Source of the DNA: Burkholderiaceae bacterium
Lineage (GTDB): Bacteria > Pseudomonadota > Gammaproteobacteria > Burkholderiales > Burkholderiaceae_D
DNA: 63,294 bases
Assembly: GCA_018882935.1 (NCBI GenBank)
Contig: VERA01000005.1
Location: 1-63,294 of the forward strand
Direction of reading: 5' to 3'
Each line of letters begins with the position of its first letter. The stretch's first letter is position 1. The translations under genes and the position numbers were made by a program. Below, one piece after another: positions 19,111 to 28,393 of this stretch. The notes under the pieces were generated by a model. That model made no database searches and was not told the origin of the DNA. It worked only from the letters and a program-made list of their open reading frames with translations.

Positions 19111-20028
19111 TCATACCGCTACCCGCTCTGGCTGCTCGATCACGTACTCCCGCGCGATGTGCAGCGTCTGCAAATGAATCGCAACGGTTTCTTCGATCCT
19201 GTGGCCATAACCACCCGCCATCGCAATCGCCACCGGTAACTGACGCGCCCTCGCCGCAGTCAGAACTGCACGATCACGCTGAGCCAGACCATCCACACTC
19301 AGGCTCAAACGGCCAAGGCGATCGCCCTCGTACGGATCTGCCCCCGCCAAATAGATAATGAGTTGAGGATCAAAGCGATCAAACAAGATGCTCAGCGCGT
19401 GATCGAGTTGCTGCAAATAAGACTGATCGTCGGTGTCATCCGGTAGCGCAATATCCAGATCACTGCACGCCTTGTCAAATGGGTAGTTATTTTGTGCGTG
19501 CAGCGACAAGGTGAATATCGAGTCATCGTTGGCCAGAATAGACGCTGTGCCATCGCCCTGATGCACATCCAGATCAATAATCCCAACCCGCGTTACGCGG
19601 CGCTCTGCCTGCATCAATCGTGCCGCAATCGCTGCATCATTAAAAACACAAAATCCCTGCCCGCGATCAGCATGCGCATGATGGGTACCACCAGCCAGGT
19701 TCACCGATACACCGCCTTCAATCGCAGCGCGGCAGGCGGCGATAGTGGCACCTGACGAGCGACGCGAGCGCTCGACCATTGCCTCCGACCATGGAAATCC
19801 TATCGCGCGCTGCTCATCAGCCGATAAGGCACCGCTAATCACACGATGAATGTAATGCGGATGATGCGCCAACGCGAGTACGCCATCACTGATCGTGGGC
19901 GCCTCATGACAGCGCAAATCAGGAATTTGTGCCACCGCCTGGTCGCGCAGCATACGGTACTTTGCCATCGGGAAGCGGTGGCCCGGTGGCAATGGCAGCA
20001 CGAAACAATCGCTATAGAACGCGTCCAT
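19111..20028 (-). CDS. Histone deacetylase-like (class IV type) amidohydrolase
   Basis: Zn-dependent deacetylase fold of the HDAC/AcuC/acetylpolyamine amidohydrolase superfamily. 305 residues. Metal and catalytic motifs are intact: the tandem His in GGTHHAHADRGQGFCVFNDA, the Zn ligands in IIDLDVHQGDGTA, the third ligand in LAGADPYEGDRLG, and MAGGYGH. The short form with PPGHRFPMAKYRMLRD near the N-terminus is widespread in proteobacteria. The substrate is not established; an acetylated small molecule or protein is possible. ATG 20028 chosen over a TTG at 20037. 14 bases after the CinA-like gene. Confidence 0.87.
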   Translation of the reverse strand: MDAFYSDCFVLPLPPGHRFPMAKYRMLRDQAVAQIPDLRCHEAPTISDGVLALAHHPHYIHRVISGALSADEQRAIGFPWSEAMVERSRRSSGATIAACRAAIEGGVSVNLAGGTHHAHADRGQGFCVFNDAAIAARLMQAERRVTRVGIIDLDVHQGDGTASILANDDSIFTLSLHAQNNYPFDKACSDLDIALPDDTDDQSYLQQLDHALSILFDRFDPQLIIYLAGADPYEGDRLGRLSLSVDGLAQRDRAVLTAARARQLPVAIAMAGGYGHRIEETVAIHLQTLHIAREYVIEQPERVAV

Positions 20029-20042
20029 GCTATACAAGCTGA

Positions 20043-20843
20043 CTAGTCAACGGTGTATTGCTGGTTCAACGCATCCAGGCCCTGCAGCATACGCGTGTAG
20101 GCGAGCTCCACTTGCGCCGGCTCACCCTTGACCCCAAGCTCTATATGTCGGCGCCGGCCATTTTCGGAAACACTCGGCAAACTGAATACCTTCACACCTG
20201 CAAATTCTGTTTCAATCGATTCCATCAGGGGAGTCAGCGCCGATTCAATTCCATCGATAACGATCACTGCTTTTTCAAGATGCTTTACGGCGTGGAATAG
20301 ATGCGAGTGGTGAGTATCAAGCGCCCACTTCATCATCGGCTCGGCCATCACCGGAAAGCCAGGTACAAAGTAATGCCTGCCGCCCTGCGAGCCATGTAAA
20401 GCAAACCCGGGAATCTTGTTAAATGCGTTCGGAACAATATCCGCACCCTTTGGAAATTCACCCATTTTCAGGCGGTGCTGATTTTCTGCAGAGCCCAAAT
20501 CCGATTTGATCGGATCTTTTTCTGCCATCTCGAGTATGCGCTGCTGAATCAATGCTTTTGCTTCTGGGTGTAAAACCAGAGGCACGCCAAGGGCATCGGC
20601 AGCACACAAGCGGGTATGGTCGTCAGGCGTCGCACCAATACCGCCACAGCAAAATACGATGTCGTCCGTCGCCAAGGTACGGCGCAGCGTAGCGGTGATA
20701 CGCTGGGGATCATCACCGATGTACTCAGCCCAGCTCAATGTCAAACCGCGCTCACCAAGAAGCTCGATAATTTTTGCCAGATGTTTATCGCTGCGCCGAC
20801 CGGAGAGAATTTCGTCGCCAATAATGATGATGCCAAATGCCAT
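20043..20843 (-). CDS. CinA N-terminal (MoaB/MogA-like) domain protein
   Basis: 266-residue protein with the competence/damage-inducible CinA N-terminal domain: GIIIIGDEILSGRRSDKHL at the start, then FCCGGIGATPDDHTR (about 64-78) and PGFPVMAEPMM. It lacks the C-terminal nicotinamide-nucleotide deamidase domain of full-length CinA (about 400 residues). Pyrophosphatase or molybdopterin-binding activity is possible, but function is not established. ATG at 20843. Same strand and close to the HDAC-like gene. Confidence 0.85.
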   Translation of the reverse strand: MAFGIIIIGDEILSGRRSDKHLAKIIELLGERGLTLSWAEYIGDDPQRITATLRRTLATDDIVFCCGGIGATPDDHTRLCAADALGVPLVLHPEAKALIQQRILEMAEKDPIKSDLGSAENQHRLKMGEFPKGADIVPNAFNKIPGFALHGSQGGRHYFVPGFPVMAEPMMKWALDTHHSHLFHAVKHLEKAVIVIDGIESALTPLMESIETEFAGVKVFSLPSVSENGRRRHIELGVKGEPAQVELAYTRMLQGLDALNQQYTVD

Positions 20844-20954
20844 GATTCCGTGTTGGTTAACTACTGCCAGTGATGAGCATCGACACTACAAGAACGTCGA
20901 ACGCAAAAGAAAATCGAACGCAAAATCGCCAACCCAAAAACACTTTTTGAAATT

Positions 20955-21614
20955 TCAAGCGTCAATCAGAATGACATGCACGCGGTAGGGCCCATGAGCA
21001 CCCAACACAATCGTCTGCTCGATATCGCCGGTGCGCGATGGTCCAGAGATGAAATTGGTCGCGCGTGGTAACTCGCCACGCTCGGCCTTGGCAAGCGCAA
21101 ATGCATCCTCCATGGCACCAACAATTCGCGTAACCGGTAGCAGCGCAATATGCGTCTCCGGCAATAGCGCTGCTGATGAGTAGGTGTCGGGGCCGGACAG
21201 CAGCAGCAAGGTGCCCGTCTCGGCGATCGCACAAAAGCAGCCCGTAATGCCGACCATATCTTCATTGACCGGCTTGCGATATTCAACCGCTATACCGTTC
21301 TCTTGCCACGGCAAATCCTGCAGCGTGCGCCATGCAATTGCTTGCCGGCTGATGCCTTGCCCATCAAGGTAACGCGCAACCGCTGCGGGCACTTCGCTCA
21401 TCTGTCTAACGCGAGCTATGGTCTGCGAGGTGCGCTCGGCCTGCTGGCAAAATCGGCCGATCAAGTCGGATCCGATGTCCGGCTTGGGGCCGGGGTTGGG
21501 CTCTGCGAGATACTGCTGCACCTGCTGACGCTCGGCGTCAGACACCTGCTCAGGCCGACCCTGAGCCTGACGGATGCGTTTAAAAATCGCAGCGCGCGCT
21601 GCTGATGTGTCCAT
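20955..21614 (-). CDS. lutC: L-lactate utilisation protein LutC
   Basis: Third subunit of the LutABC complex. 219 residues: N-terminal helical region (about 1-90), then the LUD domain with GITGCFCAIAETGTLLL, the PETHIALLPVTRIVGAM segment and SGPSRTGDIEQTIVLGAHGP near the C-terminus. ATG at 21614 follows AGAGGGGAAAAC. It is separated from lutAB by the iclR, pbpG, nitroreductase, deacetylase-like and cinA-like genes, and has its own promoter region shared divergently with fdxA. Confidence 0.92.
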   Translation of the reverse strand: MDTSAARAAIFKRIRQAQGRPEQVSDAERQQVQQYLAEPNPGPKPDIGSDLIGRFCQQAERTSQTIARVRQMSEVPAAVARYLDGQGISRQAIAWRTLQDLPWQENGIAVEYRKPVNEDMVGITGCFCAIAETGTLLLLSGPDTYSSAALLPETHIALLPVTRIVGAMEDAFALAKAERGELPRATNFISGPSRTGDIEQTIVLGAHGPYRVHVILIDA

Positions 21615-21819
21615 GTTTTCCCCTCTGAAAGGTAGGCGATTCTATCGCGTCAAGCCAACCCTGGACGAACGCCAGCCGCCGACCGGCATGATTAGAATTC
21701 AGCACAGCTTGGCAAAATATTCACGCCCTTGTTGCCAAAAATAGCGCGGCGGCTTGTTTGGTCAAACCTATGCTTCAATGGTGGGGGTATTTGCATATTC
21801 AGAAAATGTCTGAGGGCGC

Positions 21820-21849
21820 TTGGTAGGTGCGGGCTATTTGCCTTAAAAT
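21820..21849 (+). promoter_or_regulatory. Possible promoter of fdxA
   Basis: TTGGTA (21820-21825), 18-base spacer, TAAAAT (21844-21849), about 45 bases upstream of the fdxA ATG. Confidence 0.35.
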
Positions 21850-21895
21850 ACAAGGCTTTGCGAATTGCGCACGACAACCCGATAGGACGCGCCTC

Positions 21896-22219
21896 ATGAC
21901 CCACGTTGTAACCGAATCCTGCATCCGCTGTCGCTACACCGATTGTGTTGATGTCTGCCCCGTCGATTGCTTCCGCGAGGGCCCGAATTTTTTGACAATT
22001 GAGCCGGATGAGTGCATCGACTGCGCGGTATGTGTGGCCGAGTGTCCGGTTAACGCGATTTACGCCGAAGAAGACGTACCTGCCGACCAGCAGCAGTTCA
22101 TCAAATTGAATGTTGAACTGGCGCGTAAATGGCCATCAATCACCAAATCCAAGAGCGCGCTGGCTGACGCCGACGATTGGAAAGACGTGAAAGAAAAACT
22201 CCAATACCTCGAGCGCTAA
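21896..22219 (+). CDS. fdxA: 7Fe-8S ferredoxin FdxA
   Basis: Low-potential electron carrier. 107 residues with the bacterial [3Fe-4S][4Fe-4S] arrangement: [18 protein letters not shown] (9-26) followed by [17 protein letters not shown]. The longer spacing in the first cluster is typical of the 7Fe type. ATG at 21896 with AGGA upstream. Next to a ferredoxin-NADP reductase, its probable partner. Confidence 0.93.
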   Translation: MTHVVTESCIRCRYTDCVDVCPVDCFREGPNFLTIEPDECIDCAVCVAECPVNAIYAEEDVPADQQQFIKLNVELARKWPSITKSKSALADADDWKDVKEKLQYLER

Positions 22220-22270
22220 TTCGTTCAACCATCAACGCGTCGGCGTCCGATACGCCGGCGCACAGCACAC

Positions 22271-22286
22271 GGGCCAGATGTGGCCC
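22271..22286. other. Hairpin in the fdxA-fnr gap
   Basis: GGGCCA (22271-22276), loop GATG, TGGCCC (22281-22286), 20 bases before the reductase ATG. No T run follows, so it is more likely a processing or attenuation hairpin than a terminator. Confidence 0.35.
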
Positions 22287-22306
22287 CCGCGTGACTCCTT
22301 ATCCCG

Positions 22307-23362
22307 ATGAATACTTCTGCTATTACCCCTATTGAAACCGACGCCGTGATCGTCGGCGCCGGCCCGGTTGGTTTGTTCCAGGTATTTGAACTCGGGCTCC
22401 TGGAAATCAAAGCGCATGTGATCGATTCTCTGACTGCTGTAGGCGGCCAGTGTGTTGAACTCTACCCAGACAAGCCGATCTACGATATTCCCGCAGTGCC
22501 GATGTGTACCGGTCAGGAACTCACCGATAGTCTGCTAAAGCAGATCGCGCCCTTTGGTGCCACCTTCCACCTTGGGCAGGAAGTGACGCTGGTGAAAAAA
22601 CGCGATGATGGCCGCTTCGATCTCGAAACATCGATGGGCACACGGTTCATCACAAAAACGATTTTCATTGCCGCCGGTGTGGGCTCATTCCAGCCGCGTA
22701 CCATCAAGGTTGATGGTATCGAGAAGTTCGATAACCAACAATTGTTCTATCGGGTTAAGGACCCGGCTCGCTTCGAAGGCCGCAATATCGTTATCTGCGG
22801 TGGCGGCGACTCCGCGCTCGACTGGGCGCTCAATCTGCACGGCAAAGCGGAATCGGTCATCTTGATCCACCGTCGCGAGGAGTTCCGTGCAGCGCCTGCC
22901 TCGGTCGCCAAAATGCGAGAGCTGTGCGAGCAGCTGGAAATGCAACTACTGATCGGCCAAGTCACCGGTTTCGAAGAAGCCGACGACACCCTTACCGAGA
23001 TCAAAGTGACTGGCGCTGATGGTGTTACTCGGCGCCTGCCGCTGGATGATTTGCTGGTGTTCTTCGGCCTATCGCCCAAACTTGGCCCTATCGCAGAATG
23101 GGGGCTGGATATCGAGCGTAAGCAACTCACGGTCGATACAGAAAAGTTTGAGACCAATATTCCCGGTATCTTCGCGGTGGGCGATATCAATACCTATCCG
23201 GGTAAAAAGAAACTTATTTTGTCGGGCTTCCATGAAGCTGCGTTAGCCGCTTTCGGCGCCGCGCCGTATATTTTCCCGGACAAGAAAATCCACATGCAGT
23301 ACACCACTACCTCACCGAAGCTTCACAAGGTGCTGGGCGTGGAGTCGCCGGTGTTTGACTGA
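22307..23362 (+). CDS. Ferredoxin--NADP reductase (thioredoxin-reductase-like type)
   Basis: Flavoenzyme transferring electrons between ferredoxin and NADP(H). 351 residues: FAD Rossmann motif [11 protein letters not shown] (about 14-24), [21 protein letters not shown]-binding motif [12 protein letters not shown] (about 163-174), and the second FAD motif [17 protein letters not shown]. It lacks the CxxC redox pair of thioredoxin reductases, matching the FNR2 type. ATG at 22307. Follows fdxA by 87 bases. Confidence 0.92.
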   Translation: MNTSAITPIETDAVIVGAGPVGLFQVFELGLLEIKAHVIDSLTAVGGQCVELYPDKPIYDIPAVPMCTGQELTDSLLKQIAPFGATFHLGQEVTLVKKRDDGRFDLETSMGTRFITKTIFIAAGVGSFQPRTIKVDGIEKFDNQQLFYRVKDPARFEGRNIVICGGGDSALDWALNLHGKAESVILIHRREEFRAAPASVAKMRELCEQLEMQLLIGQVTGFEEADDTLTEIKVTGADGVTRRLPLDDLLVFFGLSPKLGPIAEWGLDIERKQLTVDTEKFETNIPGIFAVGDINTYPGKKKLILSGFHEAALAAFGAAPYIFPDKKIHMQYTTTSPKLHKVLGVESPVFD

Positions 23363-23364
23363 AG

Positions 23365-23388
23365 CTGCGGCGCTCTAACGCGCCGCAG
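23365..23388 (+). terminator. GC-rich hairpin after the ferredoxin reductase gene
   Basis: CTGCGGCG (23365-23372), 8-base loop, CGCCGCAG (23381-23388), starting three bases after the stop codon. No U tract, so terminator function is tentative. Confidence 0.5.
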
Positions 23389-23426
23389 TCAACTTCAGAG
23401 ACAGCACCGAAGGCCTGCCATCATAT

Positions 23427-23945
23427 TCAGTGCTTATGTTCACCTGGCATAATCTCGAGCACCGGCGCTGGGTATTCGGTTCGCTTACCTGAGCCATCAG
23501 GTAACTGATTCCAATCCATACGTCCTTTTTCGCATAACTGAGTAACGGGAATGGCTACAGGACCTGGCTTATTCCAGACCTTTGTCATCACAACGAACTC
23601 GTCATAGTGCGCATCCAGCAGCTTGCCTCGCCAGCGTATCGACCTAACGTCACGACGAATTTCTTTGCCGTGTGACACATAAGGCTGCGCAAGATCCTGC
23701 ACCTCGGTCTCGACGGTCCACCCAGCCTTAGGCATCGGCTTGGCACCCATAATCGACTCTGGCAACTGGATAATCACTTCGATCGTCGCTGACCCTTCAC
23801 ATCCATGCGTTATGCCAAACGCTAAACGCTGATAACTGCCTTGCGTCGTAAATTTTGGTGATACGGTGGCATGCGCCAGCACTTGCTGTGGCAATAGCGC
23901 GCCGGCCACCAAGCAGGCAGCGCCGATCAATCGACATCTTTTCAT
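23427..23945 (-). CDS. YcnI-like (DUF1775) exported copper-associated protein
   Basis: 172 residues: signal peptide ending VLAHA, predicted mature start at HATVSP. YcnI-family proteins use the N-terminal His of the mature chain to bind Cu(II). The rest is the DUF1775 beta-sandwich (THGCEGSATIEVIIQLPES, then VWNKPGPVAIPVTQLCEKG). It ends in the His-containing tail PGEHKH. ATG 23945 shares one base with the TonB-receptor stop (TAATG) and has GGGGAG six bases upstream. Last gene of a three-gene operon with a TonB receptor and a DUF2946 protein. Confidence 0.88.
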   Translation of the reverse strand: MKRCRLIGAACLVAGALLPQQVLAHATVSPKFTTQGSYQRLAFGITHGCEGSATIEVIIQLPESIMGAKPMPKAGWTVETEVQDLAQPYVSHGKEIRRDVRSIRWRGKLLDAHYDEFVVMTKVWNKPGPVAIPVTQLCEKGRMDWNQLPDGSGKRTEYPAPVLEIMPGEHKH

Positions 23946-26050
23946 TACCATCTCCCCTCAAGTCCAACATAGGCTGAGCGACCAACACCCGGGTAATAAG
24001 CTGCGCCCGGGCCGCTGCTCGCGTATCCAGCACCAATATTGGTCGTAGCGGCGTATTTTTTATCCGCCAGATTCCGCGCATCGAAAAACCATGACCATGC
24101 CTGATCAAGCTGACCACCTGCCTTGAACCCGAAGATGGCATACGGATCATTCGACACGCTATTGGTGTTATCCATCGGCGCCGACATGGGCACCCATTCA
24201 AATGTAGGTCCGATATATGACAACAGCACCGGTGTCGATCCGGAATCCAGACCTTCGCGGTAGAGCAATTCTCCGCGCATCATCAGCGGCGGAAAACCGG
24301 GCATACGGTTATTTCCATACAACGAGTGCTCGTCGAAACGGAAGTCACTGTAGAGCAAAGCACCACGTGCTTGCCACTGACGATCGAGTAATGCGCTCAG
24401 ACCCATCTCGAGCCCTTGATGGATCGTCTTTGGCAGGTTCACCGTTGAGGATTGGCCAAAAGAGGCGCAGGGTGGAGCGCTATTACAAACAGTTTGAAAC
24501 TCGTTACGCAGATTGGCTCGGTAGAACGTCACGTCGACATCGATTTGGCCACGCCCATCGAATAATTCAGCCCGCCCGCGAGCTCCTAGCTCATAACTTG
24601 TTCCCGTTTGTGCTTTTGATGCCAGCATGACTGATGCCACATCGAAAATCGGTGGCTCGAAATTCTGACTGATATTTGCAAAAATTTGATTAGCGGGTGA
24701 TAGATTATGGACAACGCCTATCCGGGGAATCCAGCGCGTGTAATTAATGTCGTAATTCGCTGCAGGTATGACAGAGTCTGTCTTCTTTCTATTCGATTGA
24801 TGATACTGAATCGATCCAATCAGAAGTGTATCGCTCGATAAACTCAATTTGTCTTCCAAAAGAAACCTATGATTCGAAGAATCTTGCTTGTACTGAGTCG
24901 AAATGCTACTTGGCACAAAGCCCGTATCAACGCGGCGTGTCCTCCCATCAGTTTGGCCAATGTCAGGTAAGTACGCCAGTGTCAGTACATTATCTGCGCC
25001 AAACAACTTGGATGTATCGGATAGCTTTATATGGCCACCATAGGTATACGTATTTTGCTCAATAAAGCCGAAGGTAATCGGATGCCATAAATCATGATGC
25101 ATGACATAGGCGGCAAGCTCCAGTTGGTAATCACCGTATCGATACACTGTCTTGTTGGCTATGCGCTGTGAATCAACATCACGACGCTGAAAGCTCGCTG
25201 GCCAGGCCGAATTGTTGGCAAGCGTTGGATCAGCCTGCAATTGTGCTTTCGTCAGATAACCAGGTAACTGCGATCGACTGCGTATTGCACTTAGAAAGAA
25301 ACGCGACTCGAGGTCAGCATTAATTTTCACGCCGAGGTTACCGACCAATTTTTGACTATCTTGTGCGGAATGATCTCTGAAACCATCTTGCCGAGTCGCG
25401 TTGGCAGAAAAGTTGTAATCCCAGACATTCTGCCCCTCTTGCGCAGGCTTAGCGACACCGCCCGTAATGGCCTGTAAACGCAAATAACCAAAACTTCCTG
25501 CTTCTGCGCGGCCGATATTGCCCGGGCTGTCATAGCCCGTTGGAGAGACAAAATTGATCGCACCGCCAAGCGTTCCTGATCCATAGGGCGTGGCATTGGG
25601 TCCGCGTAATACCTCAACATAGCGCGCAGCGGCTGGATCCACCGTCTGCATATCAAAAAACCCGTCGGCATAATTGACCGGGATGCCATCTTGCATCACG
25701 CGCAGGCCGAAACCATGATAAGTGCGGCTCAAGGCAGACCCACGAATTGAGATTCGTGCTTCTTCCGCACCAAATCGCTCTTGGACAAAAACGCCAGGCG
25801 CAAGACCGAGTGAATCCACCCACGTCGAGACACGGCCTTGCTTAACGGTCTGCATGTCGACAATGGAAGCACCGCCAGGAATCTCGCGCACCTCTTTGCC
25901 CGCTTCAATGATAGATTTTTGTGTGGTGGAGCTCTCTGTGGCGCCAATAACCGTAATACTCGGTAAAACTTCGGTTGACATCGCATGCGCAGAGAGCATG
26001 CCGGCAGCAGCAAGCCATGCTGCGCGAAAAACATAATGGTTTGTTTTCAT
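23945..26050 (-). CDS. TonB-dependent outer-membrane receptor, probably for copper
   Basis: 701 residues: signal peptide (about 1-25), TonB-box-like region (LPSITVIGATESS), plug domain (REIPGGASIVDMQ through VEVLRGPNATPYGSGTLGGA), then a large beta-barrel ending with the aromatic residue in VGLEGRW. ATG 26050 chosen over the ORF start at 26098 because a signal peptide begins there and AGGA lies upstream. The ligand cannot be read from the sequence; copper is inferred from the DUF2946 and YcnI neighbours. Confidence 0.88.
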   Translation of the reverse strand: MKTNHYVFRAAWLAAAGMLSAHAMSTEVLPSITVIGATESSTTQKSIIEAGKEVREIPGGASIVDMQTVKQGRVSTWVDSLGLAPGVFVQERFGAEEARISIRGSALSRTYHGFGLRVMQDGIPVNYADGFFDMQTVDPAAARYVEVLRGPNATPYGSGTLGGAINFVSPTGYDSPGNIGRAEAGSFGYLRLQAITGGVAKPAQEGQNVWDYNFSANATRQDGFRDHSAQDSQKLVGNLGVKINADLESRFFLSAIRSRSQLPGYLTKAQLQADPTLANNSAWPASFQRRDVDSQRIANKTVYRYGDYQLELAAYVMHHDLWHPITFGFIEQNTYTYGGHIKLSDTSKLFGADNVLTLAYLPDIGQTDGRTRRVDTGFVPSSISTQYKQDSSNHRFLLEDKLSLSSDTLLIGSIQYHQSNRKKTDSVIPAANYDINYTRWIPRIGVVHNLSPANQIFANISQNFEPPIFDVASVMLASKAQTGTSYELGARGRAELFDGRGQIDVDVTFYRANLRNEFQTVCNSAPPCASFGQSSTVNLPKTIHQGLEMGLSALLDRQWQARGALLYSDFRFDEHSLYGNNRMPGFPPLMMRGELLYREGLDSGSTPVLLSYIGPTFEWVPMSAPMDNTNSVSNDPYAIFGFKAGGQLDQAWSWFFDARNLADKKYAATTNIGAGYASSGPGAAYYPGVGRSAYVGLEGRW

Positions 26051-26219
26051 TTTTATTCCTGCAAGCGGGATCTGCGGCATACACATGCTCTGACGCATCT
26101 ATTGCTGATTGACGTATCTCAGCTCGCGCCAAGCGGTCGCGCTGAAAACGCGACAGCAAAGCAGCTCAAGCGTTTGAGCGAATGAGCATCAAGCGGCAAC
26201 GACCCCTAAGACATATGAA

Positions 26220-26241
26220 CCAGCGCACGAAGAAACGCTGG
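26220..26241. other. Hairpin in the DUF2946 to TonB-receptor gap
   Basis: CCAGCG (26220-26225) pairs with CGCTGG (26236-26241) around a 10-base loop. It lies in the 208-base gap between two genes of the presumed operon and may tune their relative expression. No poly-T follows. Confidence 0.3.
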
Positions 26242-26258
26242 CGTTATTCAAAGGGCTG

Positions 26259-26621
26259 CTAGGAGAAAACTGGCGGCGCGCGTGAGCGCTGGATATGACC
26301 GGGATAAACGCCAAAGGCATCTACCCGAGAGGGGACGAGATAAATAGTGGCCGTGAGGGCCGATAGGTAGCGTTGAACATCAAATTCCGGTACCGCGCCG
26401 GTTGCTGCGCACAGCACGCAGTGATCAGCGGCACCGTGGTTCGGCTTGGGCGCGTCGTGATCAAGCTGCACCCATTTCACACCCGAGCTAGCGCAGACCT
26501 CAATCCAGCGGCTCGACGTCTCAACCGCTGCGCCACCCAAGGCCGGCAGCATCGTCTGAAGCAGCAACGACAGCAGCAGCAAACTGGCGAGGAGACGAGC
26601 GCGGATAGCGTGAAGAATCAT
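26259..26621 (-). CDS. DUF2946 family small exported protein
   Basis: 120 residues: an Arg-bearing, very hydrophobic N-terminal signal/anchor (RARLLASLLLLSLLLQTMLPAL), a short middle, and the characteristic HCxxC of the family in DHCVLCAATGAVP (about 65-77), a possible metal-binding site. DUF2946 genes are recurrent neighbours of copper-linked TonB receptors. ATG 26621 chosen; the frame is open to 26717. A TATAAT (26637-26632) lies so close upstream that the transcript may be nearly leaderless, or this hexamer is fortuitous. Confidence 0.75.
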   Translation of the reverse strand: MILHAIRARLLASLLLLSLLLQTMLPALGGAAVETSSRWIEVCASSGVKWVQLDHDAPKPNHGAADHCVLCAATGAVPEFDVQRYLSALTATIYLVPSRVDAFGVYPGHIQRSRAPPVFS

Positions 26622-27058
26622 AGCGGGCCGAATTATAACGACTTGCCCGCCCTGACCGACATTGCCCGAGGCCCGAGGCCGTGGCGAGCAAAGCGCAGCA
26701 ACCCTGCAGCGGCTCAAGCATCAAGGTTTCATTCCGACGCTTTTTAGGAGCATTTTTCGCGCTGCATCGATCAAATTTTTAGTGCCCAAGTCCCTGATTG
26801 GAAAAGATTTCAGAGAAGGTTAGTATTCACTATGTTATTGAAAATTTAATTATTTTTGCGTACCGCCAGATCAGCTGTGTTACATTTGGGCAAGAGTGGT
26901 GTGTCAGGCAATACTAGCCCCGTCTAAAGCGCTGTAGTTTTGATAAAAGTGTCTCGGCATCAGGGGAATTTGCGGTCACATAAGCACGCGTTGTTATTGC
27001 TGCATTGCAGAAATCCTGCGTCGGCGACACAATGCGAGCGTTTTGATTGAGGGTCACC
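26622..27058. other. Divergent intergenic region between the copper operon and phaZ
   Basis: About 440 bases with no recognisable gene. 26740-26960 is conspicuously AT-rich (runs such as GAAAATTTAATTATTTTTG near 26840). It should hold the promoters for both the copper operon and phaZ. I could not identify a confident -35/-10 pair or a phasin-regulator (PhaR) site. Confidence 0.4.
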
Positions 27059-28297
27059 ATGCTCTACCAACTGCACGAAATGCATAAGACCTTGCTCAGC
27101 CCCCTGGTTCAGTGGGCCGAGGCATCGTCCAAACTCTTCACCAACCCGGTGTCGCCATTCGCGCATACCCCGTTCGCACAAAGAATCGCGGCCGGCTACG
27201 AGCTGATGTTCAGGCTAGGCAAGGAATACGAAAAGCCTGCATTCGGCATCAACCACACTGAGGTCAATGGCGTGCGCACCGCCGTCATTGAAGATGTCGT
27301 GCTCGACAAGCCGTTCTGCAAGCTGCTGCACTTCCGCAAAGATCGTCACGCGCCGCAACTAAAAAATCTGCAGCAGCCAAAGGTCTTGGTGGTAGCGCCA
27401 CTGTCCGGCCATCACGCCACCTTGCTGCGCGATACCGTGCGCACCTTGCTGACCGACTACGACGTCTACATCACCGACTGGACTGATGCACGCATGGTGC
27501 CGCTTGAGCAGGGCGCGTTTCACCTGCATGACTACATCTACTATGTTCAAGAGTTTATCCGTCACCTTGGCAGTGGTTTGCATGTTATTTCGGTGTGTCA
27601 GCCCACCGTGCCGGTACTCGCAGCAATTTCTTTGATGTCTAGCGCGAAAGAAGCCGTACTTCCCAAGACCATGATCATGATGGGCGGGCCGATCGATCCG
27701 CGCGCATCACCGACCGCAGTGAATGACCTTGCGACCAACAAATCATTCAACTGGTTCGAGAACAACGTAATCTACAGCGTGCCGCCGAATTACCCTGGCT
27801 ATGGCCGACGCGTTTATCCCGGCTTCTTGCAACACGCCGGCTTTGTCGCCATGAACCCGCGCCGGCACGCGCAAAGCCACTGGGAGTTTTATCTTCATCT
27901 GCGCGAAGGCGACAACGAGTCTGCCGAAGAGCATCGCAAGTTCTATGACGAGTACAACGCGGTGCTGGATATGCCGGCTGAGTACTACCTCGAGACCATC
28001 AAGACCGTTTTCCAGGATCACGCGCTACCGCTGGGTACCTGGGAAGTCGAGGGCAAGCTGGTGAGGCCACAAGACATCAAACAAGTGGCGCTGCTGACAA
28101 TTGAAGGTGAGCTCGACGATATCTCCGGTCAGGGCCAGACGCGCGCCGCTCACGAGCTATGCACCGGCATACCCAAGCAGAAGAAGCAGCATTACACCGC
28201 GCCAAAATGCGGACACTACGGCATTTTCTCGGGCAGGCGCTGGCGCGAAATGATTGCACCGCGTATCGGCGAGTTTATCCACGCGCATAGCGACTGA
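27059..28297 (+). CDS. phaZ: Intracellular polyhydroxyalkanoate depolymerase
   Basis: Mobilises stored poly(3-hydroxybutyrate). 412 residues. The catalytic Cys is residue 180 in HVISVCQPTVPVL, the position of the PhaZ1-type Cys nucleophile rather than the Ser of extracellular enzymes. The acid and His are in GELDDISGQGQT and CGHYGIFSGRRWR. No signal peptide. ATG 27059 (MLYQLHEMHK). Shows the organism makes PHB granules. Confidence 0.94.
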   Translation: MLYQLHEMHKTLLSPLVQWAEASSKLFTNPVSPFAHTPFAQRIAAGYELMFRLGKEYEKPAFGINHTEVNGVRTAVIEDVVLDKPFCKLLHFRKDRHAPQLKNLQQPKVLVVAPLSGHHATLLRDTVRTLLTDYDVYITDWTDARMVPLEQGAFHLHDYIYYVQEFIRHLGSGLHVISVCQPTVPVLAAISLMSSAKEAVLPKTMIMMGGPIDPRASPTAVNDLATNKSFNWFENNVIYSVPPNYPGYGRRVYPGFLQHAGFVAMNPRRHAQSHWEFYLHLREGDNESAEEHRKFYDEYNAVLDMPAEYYLETIKTVFQDHALPLGTWEVEGKLVRPQDIKQVALLTIEGELDDISGQGQTRAAHELCTGIPKQKKQHYTAPKCGHYGIFSGRRWREMIAPRIGEFIHAHSD

Positions 28298-28320
28298 GCC
28301 GGCGCTAAATACGCCCTGAC

Positions 28321-28342
28321 GCGGTCAGCATGCGTTGACCGC
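28321..28342 (+). terminator. Hairpin downstream of phaZ
   Basis: GCGGTCA (28321-28327), 8-base loop, TGACCGC (28336-28342), beginning 23 bases after the phaZ stop. Weak U content downstream; possible terminator. Confidence 0.4.
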
Positions 28343-28393
28343 AGCTGTCACTTCCCGCTCTTGCACCTTGCAAATCGCGGATAATGTGGCGCT

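Noticed and set aside
26632-26637. Zur-like box or promoter at TTATAAT before the DUF2946 gene
   Set aside because: Only half of a Zur-type palindrome is present, there is no -35 partner, and the distance to the ATG would leave almost no leader.
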